From the NCBI GenBank assembly GCA_019059635.1, contig JAGVRJ010000003.1, positions 1,488,001 through 1,552,000 of the forward strand: 64,000 nt of DNA. Direction: 5' to 3'. Position 1 is the stretch's first letter. Every line of letters begins with the position of its first letter. This DNA comes from Proales similis. Lineage: Eukaryota; Rotifera; Eurotatoria; Ploima; Proalidae. The notes under the pieces are model-generated. The model was not told the DNA's origin. It made no database searches and saw only the letters and a program-made list of their open reading frames with translations. Positions 40,259 to 52,253 of this stretch are shown here, piece after piece. A program made the translations under genes and the position numbers.

Positions 40259-42026
40259 ATGAACGAGATAAAGTACGTTCTGCTGCCTCGCATAGAGGAC
40301 AAGGGCAAGCCAGTGAAAGCTCAGCCTTGGTACAAGGAGAGGCTGCGCGAGAAATACTTGACAAAAAACAAGGCCACTCACGAGCGCATTATAGACCCAA
40401 AACAATGGGTTTTCATAAGAGACGGTCTGGACGATTTCCGCGATGGCCTGCCGCCACCACACGACGATCTCCTCATTAAAGTAACCGCATTCAATTAAGA
40501 TTGCTCCCAATCAAAGCCTGACTTGACCTTTTTTTTTACAAACACAGCCGCAAAAAGGTCCGGCGCCGATGATAAAAAATCAGAAATGGACTTATAGAGA
40601 CACAGTGCTAAGTGCCGACAGACGCCTGAATAAGCATCAGCGCTGCTTCTCCAAGAAACTTCCGCTTGCCGAGGCCCGACAAGAGAACATCGAAAACATA
40701 GTCGAAAATCTAAGCAGCCACCCGCTGGCCCTCTATCCGCATTTGGAAAGTTGTCTACCGCCTGAGGTTTGCTCAATTGTCTCGCATGCAGGTGTCCGAG
40801 ATTGTTCTAATCGATTGGCAATTAAGCTGTTTGAACAAGTGTTGGACATTCTGGACCCAGAAATCAGCGACGTGATCAAAGGAGATGAGAGTGAATTTGG
40901 CGAAAAGACAGCCACTCCGAGTCGAGCGAGTAGAATGAGCCAAGAAGGCAACCAATCTGCACGCCGAAGCATGTGAGTGTCTGGCCGTCATTAATAAAAA
41001 AAAAACGAGACACTGACTCATTTTACTTGAACTCAACTAGTCGCGACGAAATTCAAAAGCTCGAGGAGAACTTGCGCCAGAAAAAAGAGCTCGGTCTGCA
41101 AAAGGACGGCGAAAGCGAAGTGAAAAATACATATCGATGGCTGCTTAAGAAAGAAGAGGCCAAAGCAAGAGCAAAAGGCCCTGAGCCAGAGCAGCTGAGG
41201 GCCGAAGCGATTGTAAGGTTCATCCGAGCTGCCACCTAAACTCGTCTTAATTTCGAACAAAAAAAGGACCGGCACATAAAGAAAACAACAGTCGAATTCT
41301 GCGATTGGGTTCAATCGCTGGGCGAGGAGCATAACATTGATCCAGACACTCTGAGTAGCCTGTTTGCCAGCGGCTATGACACCAAGCCGCCTATATCGGT
41401 GCCAATAAACGTCATCGAGCTGACAAATATTCCCGAAGAGCTGAGAATCGGCGGCGATCTTCTTGACGATTCAGTATTGTCCGACTTTGCCAACAAGTCC
41501 CAACTCATGGAGCCACAAGAAAGTGTAAGCTGCTGTAGATGAATCAAAGTCGAGCATGTCGATCTAATGACGAAATTTTAAGAGCAAGCCGCCAGTCAAG
41601 AGTCGATACGGGGCTTGGTACTTGCCGAAAAAGTACTGGAAGTTGATGTCAAGCGAAGAAAAGCTCACCGATCCTCGACTCTTGAGAGAGAGCTCGGTGA
41701 AGAACGAGAGCAAAAAACGCTCTGAAGAAATGGTGAGACACCACCAGCCCTTAATCAGTCGGTTTGAATAGAATAACCAACGAACTGAGTTTAGAATGCC
41801 AAGCTGGCTCCCCTTCACGGTGTTCAAGCGTTTAAAAAGTTTGTGAACACTCGCAGGCCGGAGAAAACTCCCAAGGTGAAAAAAATCAAATACTTGAGCT
41901 CGTGCGAGAACAGTTTATCAAAATTGCTTTTCTTTTCAGATATTGGAAGAACTTGAAGAGTTTGAGAGTCAACAGCAGAAAAAAGGAAATTTAACACGAC
42001 GAAGCCCTGAGGCCAAGGAAAACTAA
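40259..42026 (+). CDS. FAM47E: FAM47-family protein
   Basis: Seven exons: 40259-40480, 40548-40972, 41041-41212, 41267-41524, 41583-41732, 41795-41875, 41940-42026. They join in phase to 464 residues. The N-terminal block has AQPWYKERL and WVFIRDGLDDFRDG, matching the FAM47 family motif (NWVFVKEGMDDFRYG-like in human paralogues). A second block has SSHPLALYPHL ... LPPEV and LDILDPE, again in family order. The C-terminal block RYGAWYLPKKYWKLMS matches the KYGAWYL element of FAM47E. Between them are Lys/Glu-rich helices. Mammalian FAM47E has been linked to PRMT5 binding, but the ancestral role is unclear. AATAAA lies at 42041-42046. The paralogue-level symbol is tentative. Confidence 0.8.
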
Positions 42027-42121
42027 GCTGCCGAACAAACAATAAAATGCTTGAAAAACTATCAAAATAGACAAAAGTTTGCTTGTTTTCGATTCGGAAT
42101 TTTTAAACGTTCGATATTTGA

Positions 42122-43429
42122 CTAATCGTTGTTGATGCTGCTGCCTAATCTACTGCCGATTTTCGAATAGAACTGCCTTATGTCCTGAGCGCCCGGGTAC
42201 TCGGGCTCAATGGGAGCTTCGTCCGAGTCCAAAAAGCATTCGGCTTTGAATCCGCTCAAGCAGGTCACGGACCTGGCGCTTATAGGCCCCTGCTCGACCT
42301 GCTCGGCTGATTCTAGATGGCTAGTTGGATAGCAGATGCGGACCATGATCTGCCTCACCAGGCTTGTGCCGTTTGCCGCACGTCGGTTTGCTTTGAGCAT
42401 CAGCGCCGAGTCGTCTGCTCTTAGGATCAAAAACAAGATCACGAATGAGTTGAAAGTTGCGTTGGATAGGTTCATCAGCGATGCTATTGAATCGTACGGG
42501 CTCAGAGTGTTTGTGTGCTTGAGTTGTTGTGCTTTTGAGAAAGGTGCCGCTTCCTCCACTCGATTCGTAAGATTTTTCACGATTGTGACCACAAAATTGG
42601 GAAGAAAGCAGAGAGCGAAGCCGATCGTGAGAATAAATAGTAATTGGAGCCGTTTGTTGGTCAGTTCGATGATGCGATTGTTTCGCGTGATTGTTTCACT
42701 CCTCAAGGACTTGAACGAGTGACGGTCTGATTCGGTGTCTACCTTCACTTGTCTTAGCCGCTTCAGCTCTCTGTGAAGAGAGTAAGAGTGAAGCAGCGCC
42801 ACAAATATCACAAACATGACCAACAAGAACCAGACAAGATTGATAACCAGCGAGCGAGTGCTCGACTCGTTCACGTCGAGCACGCATTTCCATGTGGGAG
42901 CGGCCGAATCGGCCACGCCGACCAGCAGCAGCGATGAGATGATTATCAGACTCGAGATCCAGATAAGCATGATGCCGAAAAGTACACAGCAAACGTTCGA
43001 CGTGTCGTTTGCGTTCATTCGAAGGTCATACAAGCGGCACGTTTCACAGATCAGCAGAGAAAGAATGTTGACTATTGTGACCATGAGCAGCACCGAGTAG
43101 GCTGTCGCTATGTGACTGCAGTAGTCGTCGTAGAACTTCGAATGCGCTCTCATCTGCTCTGCGTATGTGTAAGCGTAAGCAAGTCGGATAAAGTCTACCA
43201 AAGTCTGGTGAAGAACAAACGCGCTCGTAACATAGTTGGCGTAAGTCTGCGGCTCGTGCGAGTTTACACAGCCTCGACGCTTAAGCTGCTGAAAGACTAT
43301 GAGCCAGCAGACGAGCCCATATGCAGCGAAGCCAGTCCAAGTGATCAGCTTCAGAGCAACTGAAACGCTGTCTGCCTCTCCGACGCTTACTTCACCTGGG
43401 CTCAATGAGAGACTCATGTTTTTGCTCAT
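42122..43429 (-). CDS. Divergent rhodopsin-like seven-transmembrane receptor
   Basis: Single-exon frame of 435 residues with seven hydrophobic helices. TM3 follows a Cys (DDYCSHIAT) that can bond with the second-loop Cys (WKCVLD). The position of the DRY motif reads CRLYD rather than E/DRY. TM6 has FALCFLPNF in place of the usual CWxP. TM7 has LSNATFNSFVILFL with no canonical NPxxY. The third cytoplasmic loop is basic, with Ser/Thr. N-glycosylation sites lie at the N-terminus (NMS) and before TM5 (NES). It is probably a peptide or orphan GPCR of class A, but the ligand and family are not recognisable. The first of two close Met codons was used. Confidence 0.8.
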   Translation of the reverse strand: MSKNMSLSLSPGEVSVGEADSVSVALKLITWTGFAAYGLVCWLIVFQQLKRRGCVNSHEPQTYANYVTSAFVLHQTLVDFIRLAYAYTYAEQMRAHSKFYDDYCSHIATAYSVLLMVTIVNILSLLICETCRLYDLRMNANDTSNVCCVLFGIMLIWISSLIIISSLLLVGVADSAAPTWKCVLDVNESSTRSLVINLVWFLLVMFVIFVALLHSYSLHRELKRLRQVKVDTESDRHSFKSLRSETITRNNRIIELTNKRLQLLFILTIGFALCFLPNFVVTIVKNLTNRVEEAAPFSKAQQLKHTNTLSPYDSIASLMNLSNATFNSFVILFLILRADDSALMLKANRRAANGTSLVRQIMVRICYPTSHLESAEQVEQGPISARSVTCLSGFKAECFLDSDEAPIEPEYPGAQDIRQFYSKIGSRLGSSINND

Positions 43430-44897
43430 CTTGCTGCCTCCATAGGGCTCACGTCATTTGAGATCTGCAAAAAAAAACCAAAAGCTTGTTATTCACGACC
43501 TTGTTTGGCCCTTTGCTTTGGCAAATAAAAAATCAATTTATACACTGATACGTTCTGAAGTGAAATTTAATAATCGTCAAAGAAGAATGTGCCAAAATTT
43601 GCCAAGTTTTAATGAATTCACAAGCGAAACCAAAGACAAACTGAATTCAATATTTTTGGCCTTAAATTTGCAAGGAAGCAAATAATCAGGAGTGGCGCTG
43701 AACGCAACCGAAATTTTGTTGCTTTCACAGAAACAAATAAGACGCGCTTACGTGTGCGTGTGTGTGTATGCGAGCGCTTGATAAAGAGACTGACTGGCTG
43801 GCACAATCGACGGGTCTATATAAAAAAAAACTGGCAAATATGTTTTATTGCCTGAACGCGAACGTGGCGATGCAGAAAATATTCGGCTGAAGCATATTCG
43901 GATCAATGCTGCACGATTCAATTTTGAACAGACGAGAAGCAGATAAGCGAAAAAAAAAGTAGCGCGCGCAAGAGAGAAAGAGAAAGAAGGAGAGAGGAAC
44001 AAAATAAAGAGTGGGAGAAGCAAATTCTATTCAAAAACTGACTTATTCGCCTCTTGGGGCCAGGGCACAATACCAGTTGGCGGATCATGATCAGATTGAA
44101 GCAGTTACATAAGAAAGTATTTGAGCCATTAGGATACGAAGCAGCTGAGCCATCAAGCACGTAGGAGATCTGGTAGATTATGATGCCTCGTTTGTAATCA
44201 ATACGGCGTGCGATGGGCTGGCGAATAGTGCCGATAGATAAACGATGTTGATGATGATGATCATCATCATCAACTCAACTTCTTCATATTGATCGTCTCG
44301 ATACATTCTTGGCTTTAAAAGGCAGACGAAAGAGAGGCAATCATAAAATTGAAATTTAATTTCAGATAATAATAATGCAGCTGCAATTGTTGCGCTGCCT
44401 TTCGTTCAATCGCGATCAAGCTGGCTCTGTTTCGGTTTATCAGGCCGAACACACAATTGAAATGGGCCTAGACGGGCGCTTTTTGATCGCTTTATCTTAA
44501 TTGAGCAATCCTAGCACCCAACGAGTCAGGCAACTCAACGCCTCTTTCTCATTGCCCAACCGATTAACTCTGTTTGTGTCTGGGTATGCACGCTCTCCTC
44601 TCTCCCTTCATCATCTATCTATTCTCACTCAATATCTTCTCTTGCCTTCTCTTCTTCTTTCTGCATTTCGTTTATGTAACATTTGACGCCACTTTTAAAT
44701 ATCATTTGGCGGCCAAGCACAACTTGTCTTCGAATCAGTTTATTCCATTAAAAAGTAAGCAAAGCGAGAAAAAAATATGAATTGCTACAGCAAATGCCAG
44801 AGTTAATGAGCGATGGGTAGCAGATTTTGTGCTCGAGGCCTACTGCTGCTGCTACAAGCTGCCGTCGCCGTCCTCATCGCTGCCATGCAGTGAAAAT
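43430..44897. other. Intergenic region upstream of the GPCR
   Basis: About 1.5 kb between the GPCR start and the NCKAP1 stop. Contains a perfect 28-base palindrome at 44247-44274 and a purine-rich run near 43970-44010. No coding feature recognised. Confidence 0.55.
44247..44274. repeat. Perfect 28-base palindrome of ATG/CAT triplets
   Basis: GTTG followed by ATG triplets meets its exact reverse complement ending CAAC. The centre of symmetry is between 44260 and 44261 with no spacer. The next outer pair (44246/44275) does not match. Confidence 0.92.
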
Positions 44898-47800
44898 CTA
44901 TTCGTTTACGCTTAGGGTAGTCGACGCCAAGCCAGCCTCTCGTTTAGCGTCCTGCTTCAGTATTTGACGATAAGACGTACGCAACAGGGCGTACGGAAAG
45001 CAAGATTCTAGCTGATCATAGGTTAAGAATGGCGAGCCCCTCACGATCTATAACACGCAATCATCATCGATTTTAATGTGCCAGGCGCTCTTTTATTATA
45101 TGTACCTGATCCAGTATAACGTAGGAAGAGTCACGATTAAGCATCTCACGTTGACTCATGCTGCTGGCGGCAGGATTTGCTTTGCCACCACTGGCAGTCT
45201 CTCCGCTTTCTTGACTCAATTTGAGCAAAGCAGACGACGCGAGCTAATTTCCAAGTATTTCTCATCTGATTTGCATTAATTGATGAATAGATGGCGAAGA
45301 GTGCTTACTGCCAGAAACTCGGTCAAACGATTCTGAATATTGCGTTGAACATCGGCGCCCATGTCGTAGAAAAAGCAGCCAGCCAATGTGTTGACCGCAA
45401 TCGGGATACAATGAGCATTGTTCCCATGAGCTGTTTGGTTAGAGTTGAATTCAGAAAGGAAATTATCGAATCGATCGAATCTGAACTACTAACCGAGCAG
45501 GTCTTTTCTGTACTGAGTCGAGTCGTAACGAGTGAGACGACAGACCGACACCGCCAACAGGACCATCATCAGACATGACAATGTGTACTCTTCGTCTTGA
45601 TTAGTTTCTTTTCGTTTTTAGCGATTAGTCATTTGATTGGCTCTGACACGAAGAGGGGAAATGGTTATTACTTCCATTTGGCGCCTTGATTAGTTGGTAG
45701 AGGCCAGAGTCGATCGGGGTCTGCACTCCGCAAGAAGAGCACATTTCGTTGACCAGCTAAAATTGAAATGGCCATTTGTGAAAATATGAACCGAGTTGCG
45801 CGGGTTTGTGCTACCATTTCGAATTTGGGATCGGTCTGGCTGTCGGCGAAATTCTCTACCGAGAACATGAGATAAGGAAGGCGCTTTCTCATCACCTCAC
45901 GAAGCGCTTCGGTTAGCAGAGACTTGAAGCTGAGGAACACGCCAATGTTCAATAGGTTGACCAGGGCCAAGTCAATGTCTGCCGATTGAATATGGTCACT
46001 CGCTGGTCGGCTTACAGACGCCAAATGAACAGCTTACTCTCAATGCGTCTGTATAGGTCCCGCATCATCTCGGGCCGGTCGAAATTGATTCTCAGCGTTT
46101 GCAGTACCTCCTTGTTCTGGACCACGATCGCTTTTATTTTGATCAAGTGCTCGTAGATAATCGTGTTTATTGACTCGAGCATGTATTTGCAGCCCACAAC
46201 GCCAATCAGTTCGCACAAGGACAGTATCTCTGCAAAACAGCGTTGTTTCCTTAATTCTGGACGAAAACCGAATCGAGGAGAGATTCAAATCACCTTGATA
46301 GTTGAGATAGTCCTCGGCGTTCATGCCCTCTGCGCCCGATTCTGTTCGTTCAGCGTTAAGAAAGCATTTCTGCGACGGAGAGTAGACCACGTGGTAGCGA
46401 TCAATGTTCTTGAGAATTTTCTCCACATAGCTGTGGAATTTGGGCTCCCAAATGAGAAAAATAGAAGCTGAAAGGTCTGCTTGTCGAGTAGCTTACAAAT
46501 CGCAATAGTGCCGCGTGAGAGTCGCATTGCCGCTCGAGTCAGTCAACTGAGTGTGTTGAGTGAGAACATTGTTGAATGCTTTTGTAATGTCAATCTGGGC
46601 TGTTTGGCCTTTAAAGAGACTCGATTTTCAAGCCAATTCTTTCAGAGTTTGTTTACCGTAGTTTTCGACCGAGAGAAGCACTCGCATGTACGACTCAATC
46701 AGATTGAGCATTTCGCTAGGGCGCAAATAGACGCGCACTTTCTCGTTTTTGTCTGCTGTGTCCACAAAGCAGCGTTGAATCAGAGTTCTAGTTAAATCGC
46801 ATTCATCAGGCCTGAGCTGTGAAGTTTGAGAAATGCAGTAGCTTACTTGTTGAATAGACTCTCAAGCTTCTGGTTGAGATACTCTTTCGGATAGAATGTG
46901 TAGTCCCAGACGGGCACAGAGCTGCAGTAATTTAGCGCATAACACCACTCGGCCAATGCCATGTGCATCTTGTCCAGACTGGTAAGAGAGTTAAAATGTG
47001 CGCCATTTTGGTTGGCAATGCGGCAGACTTACAAGGTCATCTCTTCTCGGTTGTGCCGCACACTCTCGTGGCCAGGCTTGGCCAAATTGCTCAGCGTTGG
47101 CGGACCCGACTTTTTTCCGTCCTTTTTGTACTTTTTCATGATGTGATCTGAAAGGAAGGGCAGCGACTGACTGGGCTCCAACTGCATTTCGTGAGTTAGA
47201 ACAGAAATTGATATAAGACCGAATTTGAGCGACGAACCTCTGAATTGAGCTCGGCGATTCTGTCGCAGATTTGTGACAAAATGTCTTTTGCCTCGCGAGC
47301 CATGTCGTCGATCACTCTTGAGGCGAAATCGACGCTTTTTCTTCCAATGAACTGGCGCTAGTAAAACGCAAGCTTTGTCTTGTCTGTGCAATCAGCGAGC
47401 AGAGCTGTTGGCAGTTACCTCTTCTGGACAGAGCTCGTGTGTGCACGCCATGAAATGCGAGCAAACGAGAGGAAATGCGATTGAGTAGCGCAATTGAAGC
47501 GGATATTCGAAGCAAATGTGAAAATTCTCAAAGAAAAGACTCGGATAAAAACTAAGCGGATGAGAGGTCATGTTGAACAAGTCGTTTCGGAGTAGGCGAT
47601 TGGAAATTACCAGAATATTGACAGATCAGATGTGTCCAATAAAAGCTCGTCAATGAAATCTACAAGTTTAGAGTGGAAGCAAATTGTGTTCATGGCTTTG
47701 GCGAGCGCGCTGTGCTTCAAAAGAGTGAACGGCTGTTTGCTGACGCTGGTGTACGCCTGGAATCTGAACCAGTCTAGGCGGAGAGGACGTAGATTGATGA

Positions 47801-50023
47801 CCTCGTTGTTTTCTATTTGTTTCACATTGAGCGAGGATATCGTGCTCTGAAACGAGCTAAGCAATATCGCCTCGTCCTCTGGCAGTGCGTTTATTTGCTT
47901 TTTTTTTGTTTCAAATTTAGAATTACGCCACGCCAAAGTGCTTGTTTGCTTTGAGAATTTACTTCGATTAGTTGAGTGAGGCAGTTTGTGTCGGCTCCGC
48001 TCAAGAACTCAATGTAATAGCGCTGGATGACTTGAGTGTACTTCTTGACCAGGGCTGGATTGATTAAATCAGATTAGATCGGCTGAGAGATGATGATGAA
48101 AGAGCAAAATGCCTACTCCTGAGTTCTTCGATGAGGAACAAGAGCTCGGGCAACGATTTGTCAATCCAATCTTCCTTGGTCATGTTCTTGGTCAATTTGG
48201 CTGGCCGAGCGCTCTGATCGAACCAGTGCAGCTGTTGGTGTCTTAGCAGCCAATGCACTTCATCTCGAGCCATGCTCAACGCCATCAGCGCGTAGAGCGC
48301 CTTGGGTCCCAGCAAGCCGGGCTGGTCAGTGAATATCAAGCTCAGCTCTTTCAGAGTGAATCTGATAAACTGCCGCCGCTCTCGATGAATCAGACGTCTA
48401 TTTTCAAGTTAAAAATGTTGCCGCTCCATCCGGATGCTTGCTTCTTACGCGTTTTGATAAGACGCGGCCTGAGTGTCCTTGACAATTTCGACCAATTTCT
48501 TGTTCAGGTTGCCGTTCCTTTCAAGCCAAAGCGAGATGGTTAATTGCCATTCGAAAAGAGTGTCCTTCGTCTCAGGGCTCACCCTTTAAGAAGCTCGAAC
48601 AACTTGTTCAGGTGGTCGTGGGTGAGAATGGTGTCGTCTCGGTACAGAGTGTGAACATGGCCGTTGAGAAGAACATTTCTAAACATCTCGAGCGTCTCTT
48701 GATGCTGCATGTAGCTCATGCAGAGGGGCACCGTCACTTAAATTGAGCCAAGGTAGCCAGAACGCAACGCAAGGATTCAAATTCGATCGTCCTTACACAC
48801 TATCCATCGCTCAATGAGGTCAAATGAAAGATAGTCGCAGTTTATCTGTTCGACATTCAAGTCAATTAAAGTCGCACTCGAGATCTGCCTGAACACTTAC
48901 TGTGTCCGTAAAGGGAGGCTGCAGCATCAGATTTGGAGCGGAAGTCAAATTCAAGAATAGGTTGCGCCTCAGCTCGTCTGGACTTGCGTTCTTTTGACGA
49001 TAGATTGGCCACAGTGAATGAATGGCCTCGTAAATGACCTGTCAAATGAAAACCAATTGAAAGAAAATCAGCTTTTGCTTGGATATTGCTTAATTTGCCT
49101 ACTTTGCTGTGAGGCACAAAGTCCTCGGCAAGTTTTTTCATTGGCTGCTCGTAGTCTGCAATCATTTGCCCGAGTCGAGGAAAGTTCGGGTCGCTTAAAT
49201 GTTCGTTCGATTGACTTGAATGGGATGAAAAGTGCGGAGATGAATAATGATGGATTACCCCTGTCCGTTGATCATCTCATGTGCAATTGTGAACAGGCCG
49301 AGCACCACTTTGCGATCGTCGACTTTGGACAAAAGCACCATGAGCGAAACAAAAGTCGACACCAGATCGAGATAGTTTCGGGTCAAGTCAAAGTTGATTG
49401 TCTAAACAGGTCAAATGAACTTTAAATCGGCTAGATTCGAAATGCGTGCAATTCAAACTCACGATATCAAAGTGCAGCTGACAGGCGTCGATTGTCGTCA
49501 ATAAATCATTTACATGGTCCTTTTCAATTGAAGTAAGTGGCTGGCAAATCTTAGTCGGCCAGAGCGCGATTCACTCACCTTGAACTCGAGCAGGTCCACA
49601 AAGGTGTTGTAGTAGAGTGAGAGCGATTTTAAAATGTCATTTCGCCAATTGTTCAGACTACTGTACTGAGACTGAGTGCATTCGGATTAGATTAACGATC
49701 TTGTAGAGAGAGAGAGAGAAGTAAATTCACTCACTGTGGAGCCTTTCTCAAAGTTTGGAAACTTTTTCACAATTTGCTTGAATGTCGAGTCTAAGCTCTT
49801 CTCGAGCAGGAACGCTGGCTTCGAAGAAGGGTCCTTGTCAGTGCATGCCTTCGATCAAGCAAACATTAAATTTGTGAAAAGGCGATTGCGGGCGCCACGT
49901 TCTGTGATTCACCTTCTTGATGTTGGAAATTCGCGTGAGCATGCCAATGCCTCTATCGTTCAAGATAGTGAGCTTCTCTGCCAGCTTTTGCTGGCTGGAC
50001 AAGACACCTTGGTTCATCATCAT
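44898..50023 (-). CDS. NCKAP1: NCKAP1 (Nap1/Kette/HEM), WAVE regulatory complex subunit
   Basis: Large multi-exon gene. The start at 50023 gives [23 protein letters not shown], almost identical to the animal NCKAP1 N-terminus. Family motifs follow in order: [56 protein letters not shown] (about 48250-48330), [50 protein letters not shown]. The C-terminal exons were joined by hand: one near 45470-45595 ([12 protein letters not shown]), one near 45300-45440 ([14 protein letters not shown]), one with [15 protein letters not shown], and the last at 44898-45047 ([22 protein letters not shown]). Known role: scaffold in the WAVE complex that links Rac signalling to Arp2/3 actin assembly. Not all of the many internal exon edges were set. 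Confidence 0.95.
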
Positions 50024-50382
50024 TTTGACTTGTTTGGCCTTGGACTCGTCTTTCCTCTCTCTCTCTCGCCCTTTTATGAATCAGATGCCATTAAATAGGT
50101 TTATCCGATCAAATTAGTGCGTTAATAACTTAACCGGACCGCCAAGAGCTCATTTCGTGTCTTCTACGCCAATTTATGCAGATGCATTGAGATGGTCAGC
50201 AAAATAAATTCGTTGCCTTAATTGGCATTTGGCATGCGAGTTTTGACAAAATCGATTTTATTGGCACTTCGATATCAAGCCAATCCCAGCGAGAATTTAC
50301 TTTTTGTTTTGAACACAATTTTTTTATTTTTTAAACTTTTCCGTGCTGCCAAGAGGAAGGCGAGCGAGTCGATTCCGAGCAT
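50024..50382. other. NCKAP1 promoter side and MCTS1 3' flank
   Basis: About 360 bases between two minus-strand genes. A T-rich stretch near 50320 reads AATAAAA on the minus strand, about 60 bases after the MCTS1 stop. Nothing else recognised. Confidence 0.6.
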
Positions 50383-51177
50383 TTATCGAATCGGCTTCAT
50401 CTGAAATAAGCCATCGTTTATGTAATGAAGGGTTTCAATGGCGATTCCTTTGTTTATTTCTTTTCTATTTTTGGAAAAATTGATGCATTAGAGATAAGAA
50501 GCGGACGAGCTGATTGAGTTTAGTTACGTTTCGTCACTGGACAAGGTCATGGTTCCGATGGCAAGCGCGTGCTCTTTGCCTTCTGCTGTTACAGCAACGA
50601 CAGCACCTTTATCGCAGGCTGTGAGTTTGCCTCCTGGCGAAGTCAAGCCGGGCGCCATAATGTTGGCTCCGCTCAGCACAAACTTGATTGCTCCTTTGTC
50701 CACTTGTTGGGGTGGCAGAATGAACGGGTCTGACCGATTTAAATTTTAAGACAGAGCAAATTCTCTCTCGCACATTTGCGTCTGACTCACATTTGTGAAG
50801 TAGACGCAGCACAGGCACATATGGACCGTCTCTTTTCTTGAAGAAGATGGGCTCACCGGCTGTGTTGGCCAGCAATTCAATGTGATCTTGGCTTGGGTTC
50901 GAAATAAAGCCATTAAAGCCAAGAATCGATTTTGGCCAATTGGAATATACGAGCAGCTACCATTTCACCACGCGAATGTTCTCCTTCTTGGGCAGAATTT
51001 CGTCAATGTATTCTTCAATGTACGGATAGTCCTCAATTAGTTTGCTTCGAACCGCTCTCACAACCGAGCTCTTGGCCTGTGTCACTCCGCTTACGTTCTC
51101 TTTTTCGTCGAATCTAATCCAAATCTCAGCTCCACTCTCAGCACGTCCGAAAATTAAAACGCTTACTTCCTGAACAT
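50383..51177 (-). CDS. MCTS1: MCTS1 (MCT-1), PUA-domain translation re-initiation factor
   Basis: The first exon is only 11 coding bases (51167-51177, MFR plus AA of Lys) and joins to [12 protein letters not shown]. The middle exons give [22 protein letters not shown] and then [21 protein letters not shown]. The PUA core is [35 protein letters not shown] final exon, easy to miss, lies at about 50383-50463 and encodes [17 protein letters not shown], ending MKPIR. It is joined through an AC|A Thr codon and matches the conserved MCTS1 C-terminus. Known role: with DENR, recycles 40S subunits and supports re-initiation. Length is about 180 residues, as in human. Confidence 0.93.
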
Positions 51178-51354
51178 GGCAAGGAATTGAAAATCTAATT
51201 TAAAAAAAATCTGCGAATCGCCGCTTCTGTTATTTATGAGATTATTCGAACACTAGGATTTGACCGATATGAAACGATCTTAGCCAACTCGTGATTCAAT
51301 TTCGACCAGACTGCGGTTGACTCATAAAGGAAGAAAAATTTTTATTCATTGAGT

Positions 51355-52253
51355 TCAAATGGAGAGGTAGATTGAACGCTTCCTCAGCGAATCGATGTAG
51401 GCTTTTGCTCGAGCCTCGTAGGTCTCGCTTAGCAGATGATAGTCTATCGGTGGCTTTCCCTCTTCGAGTCGCACGTAATAGTGCGAGTATCGGTATTTTA
51501 CTATTCCAAATCTGGGTCCCATGTGCTTGCGCACGCCTTTGACCATGGGCGCCCGGGCCACACTCGAGTACGCTAGAGAAAGAAAAGCTTTCAAGTTGCG
51601 AGGAACGAGCAAAGAGAGAGAAGCGAAGAAATTACAGATCCAAAGATTGGATTTGAATTCAATGTTGTGCTCTTTGACCGCCAGCTCTTGTGCTTCCAGG
51701 AGCGTTTCTTTGATTATTGCTGCGCCTTTGAGCTTGTGAAAAGAAAGCTGTTTGATGGCCTCGTCAATGGATAGACCACGGATCTAGAACAAGACTGTTT
51801 CAATATTTTTTGCTCGCAAGAAAAAGGAGCAGTTGCTACGAACCAGGTGAGCCGGGTACCAGAGTTTTTTGTGCGAGTACTTGATAAATGTGCGCATGTG
51901 ATGAACAAACTATTTAGCAGCGGCGGAGAAGAGTAGAGAGTGAGCACTTGATTGCGACTAGGCCGAATGTATTTTCTTACCGGATTCTTGACTGGAGTGC
52001 CATCATCGCTCGGCGGATAAATTATTCGATTGTATTGGGGCCAGCTCCAATGGCTTTTTACAATTTCTAACGAGTCCAAGTTTCGAACGCCTGTTGACAC
52101 GTCACGCTGGTACTCTAGCTCTTCAAAGTCGTCCTTTGCGTTCTTTTTGTTTTGCTCCATTCGATGGGACGTGTGCAAGAGCTGTGCTGGGCCAAGTGGT
52201 CGAAAGCTCGAAACAGTCAAACTGGCCAGCCTTTTACTCAGATTCGAAAGCAT
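51355..52253 (-). CDS. MRPL22: Mitochondrial ribosomal protein uL22m (MRPL22)
   Basis: The start at 52253 (MLSNLSKRLASLTVSS) was chosen over 52346 because it opens a basic, Ser-rich mitochondrial targeting peptide. Exon 1 runs to ..DDGTPVKNP. The next exon gives FVHHMRTFIKYSHKKLWYPAHL, then IRGLSIDEAIKQLSFHKLKGAAIIKETLLEAQELA, the uL22 core. The last exon gives SYSSVARAPMVKGVRKHMG and RFGIVKYRYSHYYVRLEEG. Known role: 39S subunit protein lining the peptide exit tunnel. A minus-strand AATAAA at 51341-51346 lies just after the stop. It has the same orientation as SZT2, MCTS1 and NCKAP1. Confidence 0.93.
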
